Positions 22,601 through 34,152 are shown, counted from the stretch's first letter. The stretch is DNA of 64,000 nucleotides from Sequoia sempervirens (GCA_007258455.2 VDFB02187482.1:124001-188000); one strand, 5' to 3'. A program made the numbers and translations. The notes: a model not told the origin generated them from the sequence alone.

Positions 22601-23566
22601 TCGAGGAGGTAAATCAACAAACACTTTACTCTTCTTGGTGAGTAAAGACTGAATATCTGGAGGATAATCTCTCTTTGTCTCAACCGGACTAGCTGGAAGA
22701 ATCATACATTCCACAGCCCACTCAACTTGGTCATGATGAATCAGCCTTGCCATTCTTTTGAATGACACAATCCGAGGACCACCATTAGACATTCCTCTTA
22801 ACACCACCTTCTTTCCATCAGATTGAAATTTGAGCTCCATGGTTTGCAGATTTAAAGAGATCTCTCCAAGAGATCGCAGCCATTGAATGGCAAGGATGGC
22901 ATCCGTGTCTCCAATGTTAACCACATAGAAGTCATCCTTGACTTCATAATTGCCCAATTGCATAGACATGTTTGAAATCTTCTTAGTGCATGAAATATGA
23001 AACCCATCCGCAACCATAACTCTGAAGCCTTCAAAATCTTCTGTTTGCAGTCCTTTCTTTGCCACCACAGCTTCGTCAATGAAGTTATGTGTTGCCCCAG
23101 TGTCAATTAGAGCAACTATACGCTGCCCTTTGATCATCCCTCGAACTTTGAAGGACTCATTCTTTTGAAAGCTCGAAAGTTGAGCCAATGTACCTCCACT
23201 TCCCTTTTCGCTTTCAGACTCTTCTGGAGCTCTTTCTTCTTCGCTGTCCTCAATATCAGTCTGTTGATCTGAAAAATCAGAATTGCTTTCTTCAGCTGTA
23301 TAGAATTCAATTTGATGAATTTTGGCTCCTTTTGGGCAAACATGATCTTGGGACCATTTTTCCCAACAACAGAAACATAACCCCTTTCTTCGGAGTTCAT
23401 TGATAGTCTCTGGATCCAATCTTGTGCCATGAGGTTTCTGCTGTTTGAACTCCTTATGGTGAGGTCTTTGATGAGGCCTTTTCCCTCTATCTCCTTTGTG
23501 AAATGATGGCTTGGAATGGAACTTCGCTTTGGGAACAGCCCACTCCATGTTTCTTGCTTTCTTCAT
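22601..23566 (-). pseudogene. gypsy-2 gag zinc knuckle and protease
   Basis: The frame starts after a stop at about 23570 that separates it from the capsid part. It has a zinc knuckle of the CX2CX7HXC type ([14 protein letters not shown]) typical of chromovirus-like gag. An acidic linker leads to the aspartic protease, whose active site is [13 protein letters not shown] with the downstream [15 protein letters not shown] segment. It continues uninterrupted into the RT. The combination and order fit a chromovirus-like Ty3/gypsy lineage. Confidence 0.85.
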
Positions 23567-23572
23567 TGCCTC

Positions 23573-24520
23573 CTATAGGGAGGGTGGATCAAAAGCTTTA
23601 ATCCAACCCTTGAGTGGCTCCATCAATCCTTCACTGAATAGGATCACCAATCTTCTCTCCGTGATTCCAGTGACCATTAATGAAAGTCTTTGGAACTCAG
23701 CTATGTAGGCATCAACAGTGCCATACTGCCTCAACTGTGCCAACTCCCTGAAATGCACTTCTGGGTCCTTCTTCTCGAATCTCTCAATGAGTCTATTGGT
23801 GAACTCATCATAGGTAGTGATAGACCCATGACCTAAGGTGACTAGGCCATGGTACCACCACTCATGCGCCACCCCATCTGGGTGTAGCGTAGCGAACTTA
23901 ATCGCTTCTTCTTCAGCCATTGGTCTAAGAGCCAGATAGTTGTCCAGCTTCTGTATCCAAGCTCGAGCAGAGCTACTATCACTTCCATCAAAGTGGGGAA
24001 GCATAACCTTGTTGATAGCTTGATACAAGTCACCTTGTACTGGTGTTCTCCTTTGTTCATAATTTCTCCCTTTTCCTCTATTCTTCCTCCTAAGCTCCAT
24101 GAAATCGTTGAAGGACATGTCTAGTTTGACTTCATCAGGAAGAGTTTCATATTCAGTACGACCTATTCTCAACTGCTCCAAAAATGAAGCATTTTCTTCG
24201 GGCTCTGGATGTGGGTTTACTGGTGCCAAAAACGTGGGTTTGAATGGTCTAGCAGAGATGTATGTGCTGCTTGCTGAAGGTTGGACAACATGTCCATTAT
24301 GCTGGTTGGAAGCACTGTGTTCACCGGCATGCCCTAGATTGTTCTGTGGAGTATTCTGACCCAATCTCCCCAACATGAGAGAAACCATATCTAAGAAAGC
24401 ATCCATCTTCTTATCGAACCCTTGACCTGGATTGGCCGAATTTTCTATACCTTTCCCACTGTCACCTCTGTTGCCAAAACTTCTTTCATTGCCCCCTAAA
24501 GTCCTTTCATTATCCCCCAT
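23573..24520 (-). CDS. gypsy-2 gag capsid portion
   Basis: Starts at MGDNERTLGGNERSFGN, about 170 bases after the primer site. A disordered N-terminus is followed by the capsid domain at about residues 170-310: LPHFDGSDSSSARAWIQKL, HEWWYHGL, YDEFTNRLIERFEKKD, FRELAQLRQYGTVDAYIAEF, and LFSEGLMEPLKGWIKAFDP. It ends at a stop where most relatives read on into the zinc knuckle. The capsid frame itself is open. Confidence 0.85.
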   Translation of the reverse strand: MGDNERTLGGNERSFGNRGDSGKGIENSANPGQGFDKKMDAFLDMVSLMLGRLGQNTPQNNLGHAGEHSASNQHNGHVVQPSASSTYISARPFKPTFLAPVNPHPEPEENASFLEQLRIGRTEYETLPDEVKLDMSFNDFMELRRKNRGKGRNYEQRRTPVQGDLYQAINKVMLPHFDGSDSSSARAWIQKLDNYLALRPMAEEEAIKFATLHPDGVAHEWWYHGLVTLGHGSITTYDEFTNRLIERFEKKDPEVHFRELAQLRQYGTVDAYIAEFQRLSLMVTGITERRLVILFSEGLMEPLKGWIKAFDPPSL

Positions 24521-24692
24521 TTCTGTTTCCTGAGAAGGCTCCTAATTAGCCCTCAAAACCTTTGATGCTGTCTGACCTTCTGGAACCTGATAGAACTGTT
24601 TCTGACTGGTATCCCTCTTGTATACCCTTGCTAAGTATCTCTGTTCTCTGTCACTCATAGAAGGCTGTTTTCACAGGATGGCAGGATGCATT

Positions 24693-24704
24693 GCTCTGAT
24701 ACCA
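24693..24704 (-). other. primer-binding site, initiator-Met tRNA
   Basis: The minus strand reads TGGTATCAGAGC, one base after the LTR end. This is the standard plant primer site complementary to the 3' end of initiator methionine tRNA. It fixes the orientation of gypsy-2 and its LTR family. Confidence 0.95.
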
Positions 24705-24705
24705 C

Positions 24706-26568
24706 TGAAATATACCGAGCCAATTTTTTTTTTGATTTTTCAATAGCAAGTTACAATCAACACGCACCCGTTAAGGTTAGCTCTAAACCAAAACGATGCT
24801 GAAAGCAACTCTAACCAGAATGTACACCAGGATCCCGATATGGGCAAAGTGTGAGCATTGGTCAGAGGATCTTAAAGAAATGCTGATACAAAGAACTCTA
24901 ACCAAGAATGCGCCAGATGACGGCGAGCATATGGTCAGAGGATCCCTATCTATTGCAATACTGAAAAATAACTCAACACCAAGTATGTGCTACTCAATCC
25001 ATGATGGAGATGAGGCGACTCTATGGCGGAGACTTAGGAAATTACAATGCAAATCAAGTAAACAGGCGGCAAGCCAGCCTCTTCCACTTATTCAGTGGGC
25101 AGTTACAAACATGAGTTTAGCAAGAATAAGAAAGATGCTGACAGTACTACTGTTCAGCTTACAATATCAGAGATTTATCTGTTAAGCACAAGATAAGAGT
25201 GTCTTCAATGTTGCAACAATGTATAATGCTATCCTTTAATCCTCTCAATGTCTTTCCTTCCAAATCCAAACTCAAATGACGTATTCTATGCAAGCTGTTA
25301 TGACAGATTAAGGACTGAAAACTGATAACCAGTAGTACAGTAACTCAATGATATGCTCACAACTCACTCACTACTCACCCAAAATGCATGAAATTTGATG
25401 CAAACAACTCCTATGAGGAAGGCGCCCAAGATGCAGACCTAAAACAGAACCTAAATGCTGTTATTTATTTTCTTCACGAATTCCAATGACACTCAATATG
25501 GTACGGCTGCAAGGAGGGGCGATTTTTCCTTAGTAAATTAGAGACTTCAAATTAAATTCTCAAACTCCTCAGAAAGGGGCGCCCTTACCTAGCAATTGCA
25601 TGGGTAAACTACCCAGAACCAAAAGAAAATCACACAATGACTTATGAGCTAAAAACCAAATCTGCAACACAAACCAGCAACTCCATTTTTTTTTTATTAT
25701 TTTGCAAATAAAGGGATTACAATGCATAAACAACAGTTGAAAGAAAACTCACTACAAAATCACTCAAAACAAGCAAACCTCTCCACTAGGTGCTATCTCA
25801 CAAGCACAAAGTTGAGCCAAGCTAGGAGGCATTCATTCCTTGAAGCAGTCCAATCACCATTTCGGCAGCATAACATTACTCAAGATATCAGATGATGCAA
25901 ATGAAGACCAAGACCTTTTATAAACTTGTGATGACTTTCCAGAAGCTTCTAGAAACCCTAACTTTCAATTTTGAATTTTCACCTTTCCCTCCAAAGATGG
26001 CGTCCCTTTTGTTTTGATGCAATTTTGACTTTTTAATTTAAAATAATCTTCACCAAAGATGGGTGTCCCTTTTCAAGCAATTGATTTGAACCTTTAGGAA
26101 ATATAAAAATACCTTCATGAGGCGCCACCCCTCAAAGTCCCCCTTTTAAGAACAACTTAAGTTGTTTTCACTAGTCCAAGGGTCATAACATTAAAATATA
26201 ACTTTAAAATATAATATTTTAAGTCAACTGGACAAATCTCACCAAAAATGCTCCCCAAGGTCAAGATTGATCAACCAAACTGAAATGACTGAAGATGAGA
26301 GCCAACCGTGCCGAAGCCAACAGGACCACTGCCAGAAATAGAATTTACTAAAAATAGTAAATTCATGAAAGTGCTTAGAATGCCAAGAAGAACACATCTC
26401 CGAAAAGCTCGCGAAAAACCCAGAAGGAATCCGCAGTTCATTCACCAAACCGCGAGCCAAAGAAATCACCAACTAAGAAACCCTAATTTCACCACCGAGA
26501 AGCCTATGGGTCTCCAGAATAGGCCAACGGTCAATCAGAAAAGTCATACTCGAGAAGGGGACATTACA
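24706..26568 (-). mobile_element. gypsy-2 5' LTR (LTR-C)
   Basis: An 1863-bp LTR from TGTAATGTCCCC (26568) to GGTATATTTCA (24706). It aligns end to end with LTR-A and LTR-B. It carries the GAATTTACTA/TAGTAAATTC inverted repeat near 26340 and a module around 26385-26450 that is shared with the G LTR. The right flank TCTCC (26569-26573) is the expected target duplication, but its partner is outside the window. Confidence 0.92.
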
Positions 26569-26589
26569 TCTCCAACAGCTCTGAAAGTT

Positions 26590-28105
26590 TTGAAGAAAAG
26601 GAAGAACCTAAACCTCAATAGTTGAGGAGGTCTACGCGTGTTAGGTGGCAATCGGATAGATTTGGGTATTCACTGTTAGATTCTAGTTGCATATTTTCTT
26701 TGATTGCTAACACTGATGAGCACAAGAAAATTAGAGAGGCTATGGGTATGTATGATGCAGATTTTTGGATGGAAGCCATGAATGGAGAGATTGTTGAATC
26801 GAAAAAGAATGTTACATGGGATTTGGTACCTTTTCCTAATGAACAAAAACCGGTTGGTTGCAAATGGGTGTTCAAGAAGAAAATAGGTCTTGATGGTAGT
26901 GTTTAGAAGCATAAGACAAGGTTGGTCACAAAGGGATATTCCTAGGTGAAGGGAATTGATTATGGGAAGATTTTCTCTCCTGTAGCTAAGCTGACATCCA
27001 TTCATTTTTTGTTATCACTTGTAGCAGCTGATGACTTGGAAGTCGAGCAAATGGATGTGAAGAGAACTTTCCTTCATGGTGACTTGGAGGAGGAAATTTA
27101 TATGTCACAACCAAAGCATTTCATTGTGAAAGGTAAAGAGAATTTGGTGTGCAAGTTGAAGAAATATTTTTATAGTTTGAAGCAATCTCCTAGGATGTGG
27201 CACTAGAAGTTCAATACATATGTGTTGTCTTTGGGATTTATGAGATCCAAATTTGACCATTGTTTCTATTACAAGATTGATAATGGTCGCATTCTCATTA
27301 TTGTCCTGTATGTGGATGATATGTCGTTCATTGAGAATGGTGAAAGTTATGATTTTAGACTTGAAGTTTTAGTTGTCGACACAGTTTGAGATGAAAGATC
27401 TAGGTGCAGCCAGGTATATTCTAGGGATTAAGATTAGAAGAGATAGAGCTTACATAAAGCTTTGGCTTAGCTAGAGTAAGTATGTGAACTCTGTGTTGGA
27501 GAGATTCAACATGACTACTTGCAGACAAATGGTTGTTCTAGTTGTACAGGGGACGAAGCTTTATGTGGAGGATTGTCCAAAATCTCCTTCCGGGATGGAG
27601 GACATGACTAGAGTTCCTTATGCGAGTGTTGTTGGCAGCTTGATGTATGCTATGGTCTGTATGAGGCTAGAAATTACCCAAACAGTGGGAGTCCATATTT
27701 GGTTTATGGCTAATCTTGGACGAGTACACTGGGATGCGGTAAAGAGAGTGTTTAGGTACTTGCGGGGTAATTTCGAGTATGCCCTGTGTTTTCATTGTTA
27801 TCCTACAGGATCTTAGCATTCAGTGAGCATTCGTGGATATGTGGATTCTAATTGGGCGAGTGACACTGACAACATAAGATCCACCATTGGATATGTTTTC
27901 ACGATGTTTGGTAGTGCAATAAGTTGGATGAGTAAGCGACAAATTGTAGTCGCTTTGTCCACCACAAAAGCATAGTACATGGCAACAATTCATGCTTGCA
28001 AAGAAGCCATTTGGCTTAAGAGGTTGTGTTGTGATATTGGTTTTGATGCAGGACAGATTACTATCTATTGTAACAACCAGAGTGCTATTTGTTTAGCAAA
28101 GAGTC
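26590..28105 (+). pseudogene. copia reverse transcriptase and RNase H, first part
   Basis: The readable order is LRRSTRVRW before the RT, then FWMEAMNGEIVESKKNVTW, KPVGCKWVFKKKIGLDGSV, GIDYGKIFSPVAKLTSI, VEQMDVKRTFLHGDLEEEIY, the catalytic box LYVDDMSFI, VPYASVVGSLMYAM, RVHWDAVKRVFRYLRG, and the RNase H segment CKEAIWLKRL followed by YCNNQSAICLAKS. Stops at several points (after 26906, near 26944, 27204, 27390-27480, 27816) and shifts make it nonfunctional. The expected AFLHG reads TFLHG. Confidence 0.9.
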
Positions 28106-30030
28106 TGAAATATTCCGAGCCATTTTTTTCGATTTTAACAAATTGCAAATTACAAATTACAATCAACGCACCCGTTAAGGTTAGAAGATAAACCCAAACG
28201 TGCAAAAGCAACTCTAACCAGAATGTACACCAGGATCTCGATGTGGGCAAGGTGTGAGCATTGGTCAGAGGATCTGAAACAAAATGCTTATGCTGTAACT
28301 CTAACCAAGAATGGCGCCGATGATGGCGAGCATATGGTCAGAGGATCTTCTATTCTAATTGCTGGAAAGGAACTCAACACCAAGTATGTGCTACCCAATC
28401 CAGAATGGAGTGAGGGGCGACCATATGGCGGAGTAATTACAAATAACAATGCTTGAAAATAAATGCTGAAAGCTGAAACTACTCAACACCCAGAATGTGC
28501 TTGCTCACCCATAATGGGAAGTAGCTACCATAGGGCGGAGATAAATCTATTACAAACAACTTTAATGAAAGAGAGCGTTACATATCAGAATTGAGCAATA
28601 ATGAAAGTGACTGCCAGTACTACTGTCAGTTTACAAAGTAAGGATCAATCGCCTGCCAATATCTTAAGAATTTGGATGATTAGCATTACATCATAGAGAA
28701 CATTCCCGATCTTGAATAAAGATTCCAAACAATAATATCCTCAATGATCAAGATACTAATTCCTGATTTTTGTTTCAAATCTGCACTTTTAATGAGTAAA
28801 CAGCAGTCTATGAAACCACTCAAATGTTCATAACTCTCATCTAAATCAACGGATTGACTTAAAACAAAATGCAATACTCCTTAAGAAGGATGGCGCCAAA
28901 ACTAAGACTCAGAAATCAAACCAAACAGCCTCATATTATTTATGCACAGATCTCAATGCAAACAGCAAGAGGTACGGCTTTAGGAAAGGGCGATTTGCTC
29001 TAGAAAATAAATGCAAGCTCTAAAAAATCTGCAAACTTGAGAAGTATGGCGCCTAAAGCCTACAATGAGGATGGGTTAATACCCAGATGCAATCTTTTTG
29101 TCTTTTTTGATTTATGATTACAAAAACGAATCTGCTGTAGCAAATAATGAAATGGCATGAAAAACTCTAATATGCAAAACTGAAACAAGGAAGCTACAAG
29201 CTGATTACAATGCACTAATCTCAAAGCAAACTCACAAACTAGACTAAATCACCACTAGTCGCTGTATTGCAAGCAAGAAGCGATGCCCGAGCTAGGAGGC
29301 CTTCATTCCTCGAAGCAATCCCAAAGCCAATCCGGCAGCATAACATTCCTGTAGATCAAAGATAATCAAATGATGAACCAAGACTTCCTTTTATAATTTC
29401 CTGTTGACTTCTCGAAACCCTAAACTCTTCTTCAAGTCAAAACCCTAATCCCCTTCAAGAAATGGCGTCCTTTTCCTCCAAGCTCAATATTGACCTTTTT
29501 AATTAAATTCAATATTTTAATAATGGCGTCCACTTTAGAGCTTGGTTTGGCTTTAGAAAATTATGAAATAATCCTTTATGAAGGCGCCACCCTCAAGAGA
29601 CCACTTTTCAAAACAACTTGAAGTCAACAGACTAGGCCAGAGGGGTCAACGTTATAATATAATATTAAAACATGACTTTAATTAAATATCTCAACTTATC
29701 TCTCCAATTGTGCCCCGAAGCCATACAAGAGCAAGTCAACAGATCAAACTGAATCAGAGAGTCAACCATGCCGAACTCAACAAGAATACTGCCAAAAATA
29801 GAATTTACTAAAAATAGTAAATTCCAGAAAATGCTCAGAATGCCGAAATGAACATACCACTGCGAAGCTCTCTGAAAACCCAGAAAGAATTCGCCATTGA
29901 ATCCACCAACTTAGAGCAAAGACATCCTTAAAAATAGGAAACCCTAATTTTACCTTCCGACTAGCCTTCGGGTTTCCAGAAAAAGGCCAACGGTCACTGG
30001 AAGGATCAGGTTCGAGAAGGGGACATTACC
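28106..30030 (-). mobile_element. gypsy-2 family solo LTR (LTR-B) inside copia RNase H
   Basis: 1925 bp, TGAAATATTCC... to ...GGGGACATTACC on the plus strand, which is the family LTR in reverse. The target duplication GAGTC is at 28101-28105 and 30031-30035. Removing it rejoins the copia RNase H frame across LAKS and PTFHARTKHID. The terminal base has changed from A to C. Read in LTR orientation the duplication is GACTC, the same as for LTR-A. Confidence 0.95.
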
Positions 30031-30035
30031 GAGTC

Positions 30036-30221
30036 CAACTTTCCATGCTAGAACAAAGCACATTGATGTGCAGTTTCATTTTGTTTGTGATATGGTGGAA
30101 GATGGAACGGTGAAGTTGGAAAAGGTTGATACTTTGGTGAATGTTGCAGATGCATTGACGAAGCCAGTGAGCACAGAGAAGTTCAGATGGTGTGTTGGTT
30201 CAGTGGGCCTTGTGGCCTAAG
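30036..30221 (+). pseudogene. copia RNase H C-terminal end
   Basis: Continues the copia frame after LTR-B: PTFHARTKHIDVQFHFVCD, then VADALTKPVSTEKFRW, ending at a stop. The ADALTKP motif marks the end of RNase H in Ty1/copia. The purine tract of the 3' LTR follows 30 bases later. Confidence 0.9.
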
Positions 30222-30264
30222 TGTGATACAAAGACTCCTATAAGGTCTTCAACAAGTGGGAGAA

Positions 30265-31360
30265 TATTGGGATTAAGGTGTCTCAACCTTAGAGAGTTCC
30301 ATGTTGAAATAATTATTTTATTTCTCCCTATGTTGCTGATTTAATTTATTAAATGCAAAAATATAAGTTTCCAAGTTGCTAAGGCACTTTGTGGGACCCA
30401 ATGGTGAGTTGGCTTCCTACATGCAATGTGCAGTGTGTGAGAATGTGACACTTGTTACATGGGCACTCCTTTGGGAAGAGGCAAATATTTATACCTCTTA
30501 ATTGTGTGCCATGGTGACATGTGGCATTCTACTTTGGAAGTTAGCACTTGGTGGGGCCCGCTTGTGAGCACATTCCTTATTTGGAGAAAGGGAAGCAACA
30601 GAGAGTGACACTTGTCACCTAGGCACTCAATGTAGCATTATGCATTGTGGTTTTTTCAAGGAAGTGCACTTGGATGCCATGTGGCATTGGTTTGAGGAGT
30701 TAACTCATGCTCAAAAAGGAATGTTGCTAAATGAAGATTGAGTTGTCACTAGGAGTGACTAGGAGTCAAAGATAAGTTCTATTTTAGCAGTGGAGCTATA
30801 TTTTCTCTATGGGGATGACTTGTATGTGAGGTTGCTTTTTGGGACGCCTTGCATGTGGTTGCATGTTGATGCATGTTGAGTTGGTTGCTTTTTGGGTCAC
30901 TTGGGACTTGTGCATATTGTTGATTTCAGTTTGCATGCATGCAAAGACTATGGGAATGACACATGGCAATCTTGGGTGCCCATGTATGAGTGTAAATAAA
31001 TATGTTAATGCCTTAGTGCATTGAATAAGAAGTGATTTGAATCTTCCGAGGCACCGTTATGCTACCAAATTCACTCTAGACTTTGTATCACAGCGTAGTA
31101 ACAGCTGCAAGAGCATAGGCTCTGGAAGTTGTATTGTAATTGCTTTTTACTGTAATACAATTTGATTTGTGCTTTGGTGTGTGGGTTTTTCCTGAAAGGG
31201 TTTTCCCACGTAAAGTCTGTGTCTTATGGTTTATTGCTTAAATCTGAAAATAACTAAATGTATGTGCAATCTTAAATGAAATTGTAAGTGTTGAAGATTT
31301 GTAAGAAAAATTTTGCAACCCTCTCCTATTTGAGTTGCACTAGGAAGGCCGTTTCCACAC
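30265..31360 (+). mobile_element. copia 3' LTR (approximate end)
   Basis: Begins after the purine tract AAGTGGGAGAA, with the first base of the TG dinucleotide altered (TATTGGG). It includes a TATA-like ATATTTATACC near 30488 and the GGGTTTTTCC...GGGTTTTCCCACG segment typical of copia LTR R regions near 31185. The right end is placed near 31360 by eye. Confidence 0.6.
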
Positions 31361-32258
31361 TCTACTTTCCTTTCAAACATGCTGATATGTTAAAGTTGTA
31401 AATTTTATTCATGATATTAATTGTGAAATTTCTGAGTGTAGAATTTGTATCAGCAATAAATAAATAAGTTTCCTGTTAAATATTTTATGCAATCAATTTA
31501 CTGTGAATGTTATTGTTTTTGTGGTGGAGAGTGGAAATGAGAATACATGAATTACAAAACAAAATATTCCTGTGAAACAAGTTGAAATATAAACCGGAAC
31601 AGCAGACCTGCAACTGTTTGATGAAATGCCTGTGTGCCCGGAATTATGAGATTTGCAAATTTTTAGTCAAGAAAGTGGTAAGGGATTTGACAATTTACAG
31701 TCTTAATGACAGTATCTTCCTGTCCCAGAAACTTAGAGGAACACTGCAAAAACTACCATATTTTTGAATATGATAGTCTCAATGACAATATCTTCCTGCC
31801 CCAGAAACTTGGAGAAATGCTGCAAAAACTACTGCATTTTTTAACATTTACAGTCTTAATGACAATACAGATATAAGTAAGTCAAATTTTCTAACAGCTT
31901 GAATAGTAGTATTTCTTCTCATTTTCAGTATTTCTGTAATTTACATCAGTTTACAACTTAATAGTTTTTTGTGGTACTTCCTGGTATTTGTTATGGTTTT
32001 TGTCTATATTCAGACCCTGGCTTGTCCTGCAGCAGGTCTCTATAGTTTAGAGTAATTATCTGACTTTTAAATAGAATACAATCTTTGACCTGCTATCAAA
32101 ACAATATACAAAATGTTTGATTTATTGGTAAAAGTCCAAATGACTGGTTCTAACATTTACAAGTGACTCTTTGGAGGCCAACTTTCTCTGGTCTTATCAT
32201 TATTGATTCTTTAACCTCTACCATTATGTGTGGTTTGTTCACTGATTGATGGCTGCAG
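31361..32258. other. non-coding interval before RST1 exon, with tandem duplication
   Basis: AT-rich, with no coding frame supported; probably intron. It holds a diverged tandem duplication of about 77 bases at 31696-31845 (unit beginning AGTCTTAATGACA, containing CCAGAAACTT), with a partial third unit at 31849. It ends in a plausible splice acceptor (GGCTGCAG) at 32258. Confidence 0.5.
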
Positions 32259-33155
32259 GTTGCAGGTAGAAGTGACAGATCTCTAGTAGTAGGTGGATGT
32301 GGTGTGGGCCTCGGTTTTGCATGTCAAGGCCTCTTGCATAGTGATTCTGTGTATGAAATAGGTGCTGGCAAACAGGAGGAAGAATTACTTGGACTGGTTG
32401 TGAAGAGCCTCACTCAGTTGCTCTGCCAGATTTGTCCATCTGCTATGAATTCCTTGCAGAGCCTTTATGAATTTGATCTATTCAAAATAGCTAACAGTAA
32501 TTATGGATCAAATCTGGTGGATTACACAGCAAAACAGTGGGATAATTCAGAGGAGAATGTTTGGGGTATTGCAGGTCTTGTCATTGGCTTAGGTATCTCA
32601 GTTGCTGCAATCCAAAAGCATGAAAGTCCAACTATGGTAATTGAGATTACAAATATTCTCATGTCTTGGATTCCCTATTTACGCTCAGGGCAGCAACAGA
32701 ATTTACTGTCAGAATCTTTCGCATATAATGATGTGTCTGCTGTATCCTTGGCTGTGGGTTCATGTTTAGCTTTATCTACTGCTGTAAGTGTTTGTCACAA
32801 GTTGGAACTGATGGATGAGGAACTAGATTCTTTAGTGGATGGATTTAGAATATTGATTTCTGAATCTGCTTCTCAAAAGGAGCGTGGATATTTATATCAG
32901 AATTTGTTAATGGCAAGCTGCATAGGATCGGGCAACCTTCTGTCTTGTATTTTAAAAGAATCTGCACATCCAATGCAATTGGAGAGTATCAAACAATTAC
33001 TGGAAACAATAAGAAGAACTTACATTGAACCAAATCCTCCAGTTGTTCATTTTGGTGGGATGATGGGTTTAGTCAATGCCCTGAGTGCTGGGGCTGGGCT
33101 TATTGATCCTTTCAATAAGGTGGGGACAGATTTGCAACCAAGAGCCTCTCAAAAG
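32259..33155 (+). CDS. RST1: RST1/focadhesin-like protein, internal exon
   Basis: A single 299-codon open exon bounded by GCAG at 32258 and AAG|GTATAC at 33155. It encodes a helical repeat segment: VAGRSDRSLVVGGCGVGLGF, EEELLGLVVKSLTQLLCQI, NVWGIAGLVIGLGISVAAI, and PPVVHFGGMMGLVNALSAGA. These match my knowledge of the plant RST1 (RESURRECTION1) protein, a focadhesin-like HEAT-repeat protein of about 1,840 residues in Arabidopsis. RST1 acts with RIPR as a cofactor joining the cytoplasmic RNA exosome to the Ski complex and affects cuticular wax and embryo development. The frame is uninterrupted and keeps its phase with the next exon. Neighbouring exons were not found, so a truncated gene copy cannot be excluded. 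Confidence 0.82.
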
Positions 33156-33271
33156 GTATACACTTTTTAAGTGGCATCAGTAATACAGTAATACTGCAAT
33201 TAATCATGTTTTGGCTGATCAATAAATTTTTTCATTGTTTGAAAATAATTTCTTGGCCTTTATGGGAACAG

Positions 33272-33580
33272 GAAACATTATTTGTAAGAGGACCAATACT
33301 CTCAAATGCTCATTGTGAGGCGTTTTCACTTTCACTAATACAAGAGATCCTTGGTGTTGTACGAGATTCAAATGACATTTGCTTAAGACATTCTGCAGGA
33401 TGGGCTCTCTCATTTTTGAGGAATGCCTACTTCAGTTCAGATCATTCTCTTCATCAAGAAATGAATGTAGCACACACTGATTTGAGTACCAATTCTTCAT
33501 CCGTTCCATCTCAAAGCTTTCCAGAGGACAGTACTGTATGGCGCTTGTGTTCTGTACTGTTAGACTATACAACTTCGGAG
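33272..33580 (+). CDS. RST1: RST1/focadhesin-like protein, next exon
   Basis: 103 codons between GGAACAG (33271) and GAG|GTATGG (33580), in phase with the previous exon across a 116-base intron. It encodes LFVRGPILSNAHCEAFSLSL, IQEILGVVRDSNDICLRHSA, and GWALSFLRNAYF, then a Ser-rich less conserved stretch ending TVWRLCSVLLDYTTSE. The 'LRHSAGWALSFLR' type of segment is typical of this part of the RST1/focadhesin family. The following exon is not recognised anywhere to the right edge. Confidence 0.8.
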
Positions 33581-34152
33581 GTATGGTTTGGAAACTAGTA
33601 TTTTGTGTAACTGCAAGCATAAAACATTGAGAAGTTTGTTTTGATTCCTCGAATGTTTGTGAATAATTTAATATGTTATTCCTTTAAATTTCAGACCTTT
33701 TTTATTAACTACATTGCACTGGATTATCTGTATGGAAGAATGGAATGGGTTATTTACTGTAGAAAAAGTACAAAATCAAGACATTAGTTTGTGGTCTGAT
33801 AGCTACCAGTATCTTTGCTCATGGAAGAAGCCAAACTAGTTTAAAGCTACCTTCATTGAATTACAAGAAAAATTATGAATAAATGGAGAATTAGTCTTCT
33901 TGCTGATGTTTGTTTGATTCCATTACCCAATTCAAGCTTTTTGTAATCATTTATAGCCACACTTCTATTCATGAGTATTCCTTCTAAACTAACAGGTTGA
34001 TTGATATTTGAGACCCTTGTGATAGTAAACACTGTTGATAAAAGACGACAGTTTTCTAGGTCGGCCATGATTCCTAATATACTCTTAACTTTGTTGTCAT
34101 TTCCACTTATATAGATTCTTCATGTGCTCTATGTTTTGGAAACTGTCCTCTA
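33581..34152. other. presumed RST1 intron, no feature seen
   Basis: AT-rich sequence after the splice donor; no conserved coding or repeat structure was recognised. Confidence 0.5.

Larger units (their letters stand above)
21356..26568 (-). mobile_element. gypsy-2: Ty3/gypsy element with iMet primer site, 3' part displaced by G
   Basis: Minus strand: 5' LTR 26568-24706, primer site 24704-24693, gag from 24520, protease, RT and the start of RNase H to 21356, where G interrupts it. Its integrase and 3' LTR should lie beyond the left edge of G, outside this window. The right flank is the copia frame at 26569, so gypsy-2 inserted into that older element. It is decayed by stops and by loss of a catalytic RT residue. 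Confidence 0.9.
26569..31360 (+). mobile_element. Ty1/copia element remnant (3' half of pol and 3' LTR)
   Basis: Plus-strand copia pol from the region before RT through RNase H, broken by stops and by LTR-B, then a purine tract AAGTGGGAGAA near 30254 and a 3' LTR of about 1.1 kb. Its 5' half was separated by gypsy-2 and G and would lie left of the window. It is the oldest layer of the left nest, judging by its stop density. The right LTR boundary is approximate. Confidence 0.85.

Noticed and set aside
24796..25185. 129-codon open frame in LTR-C
   Set aside because: The matching intervals of LTR-A and LTR-B do not keep it open, so there is no sign of selection.
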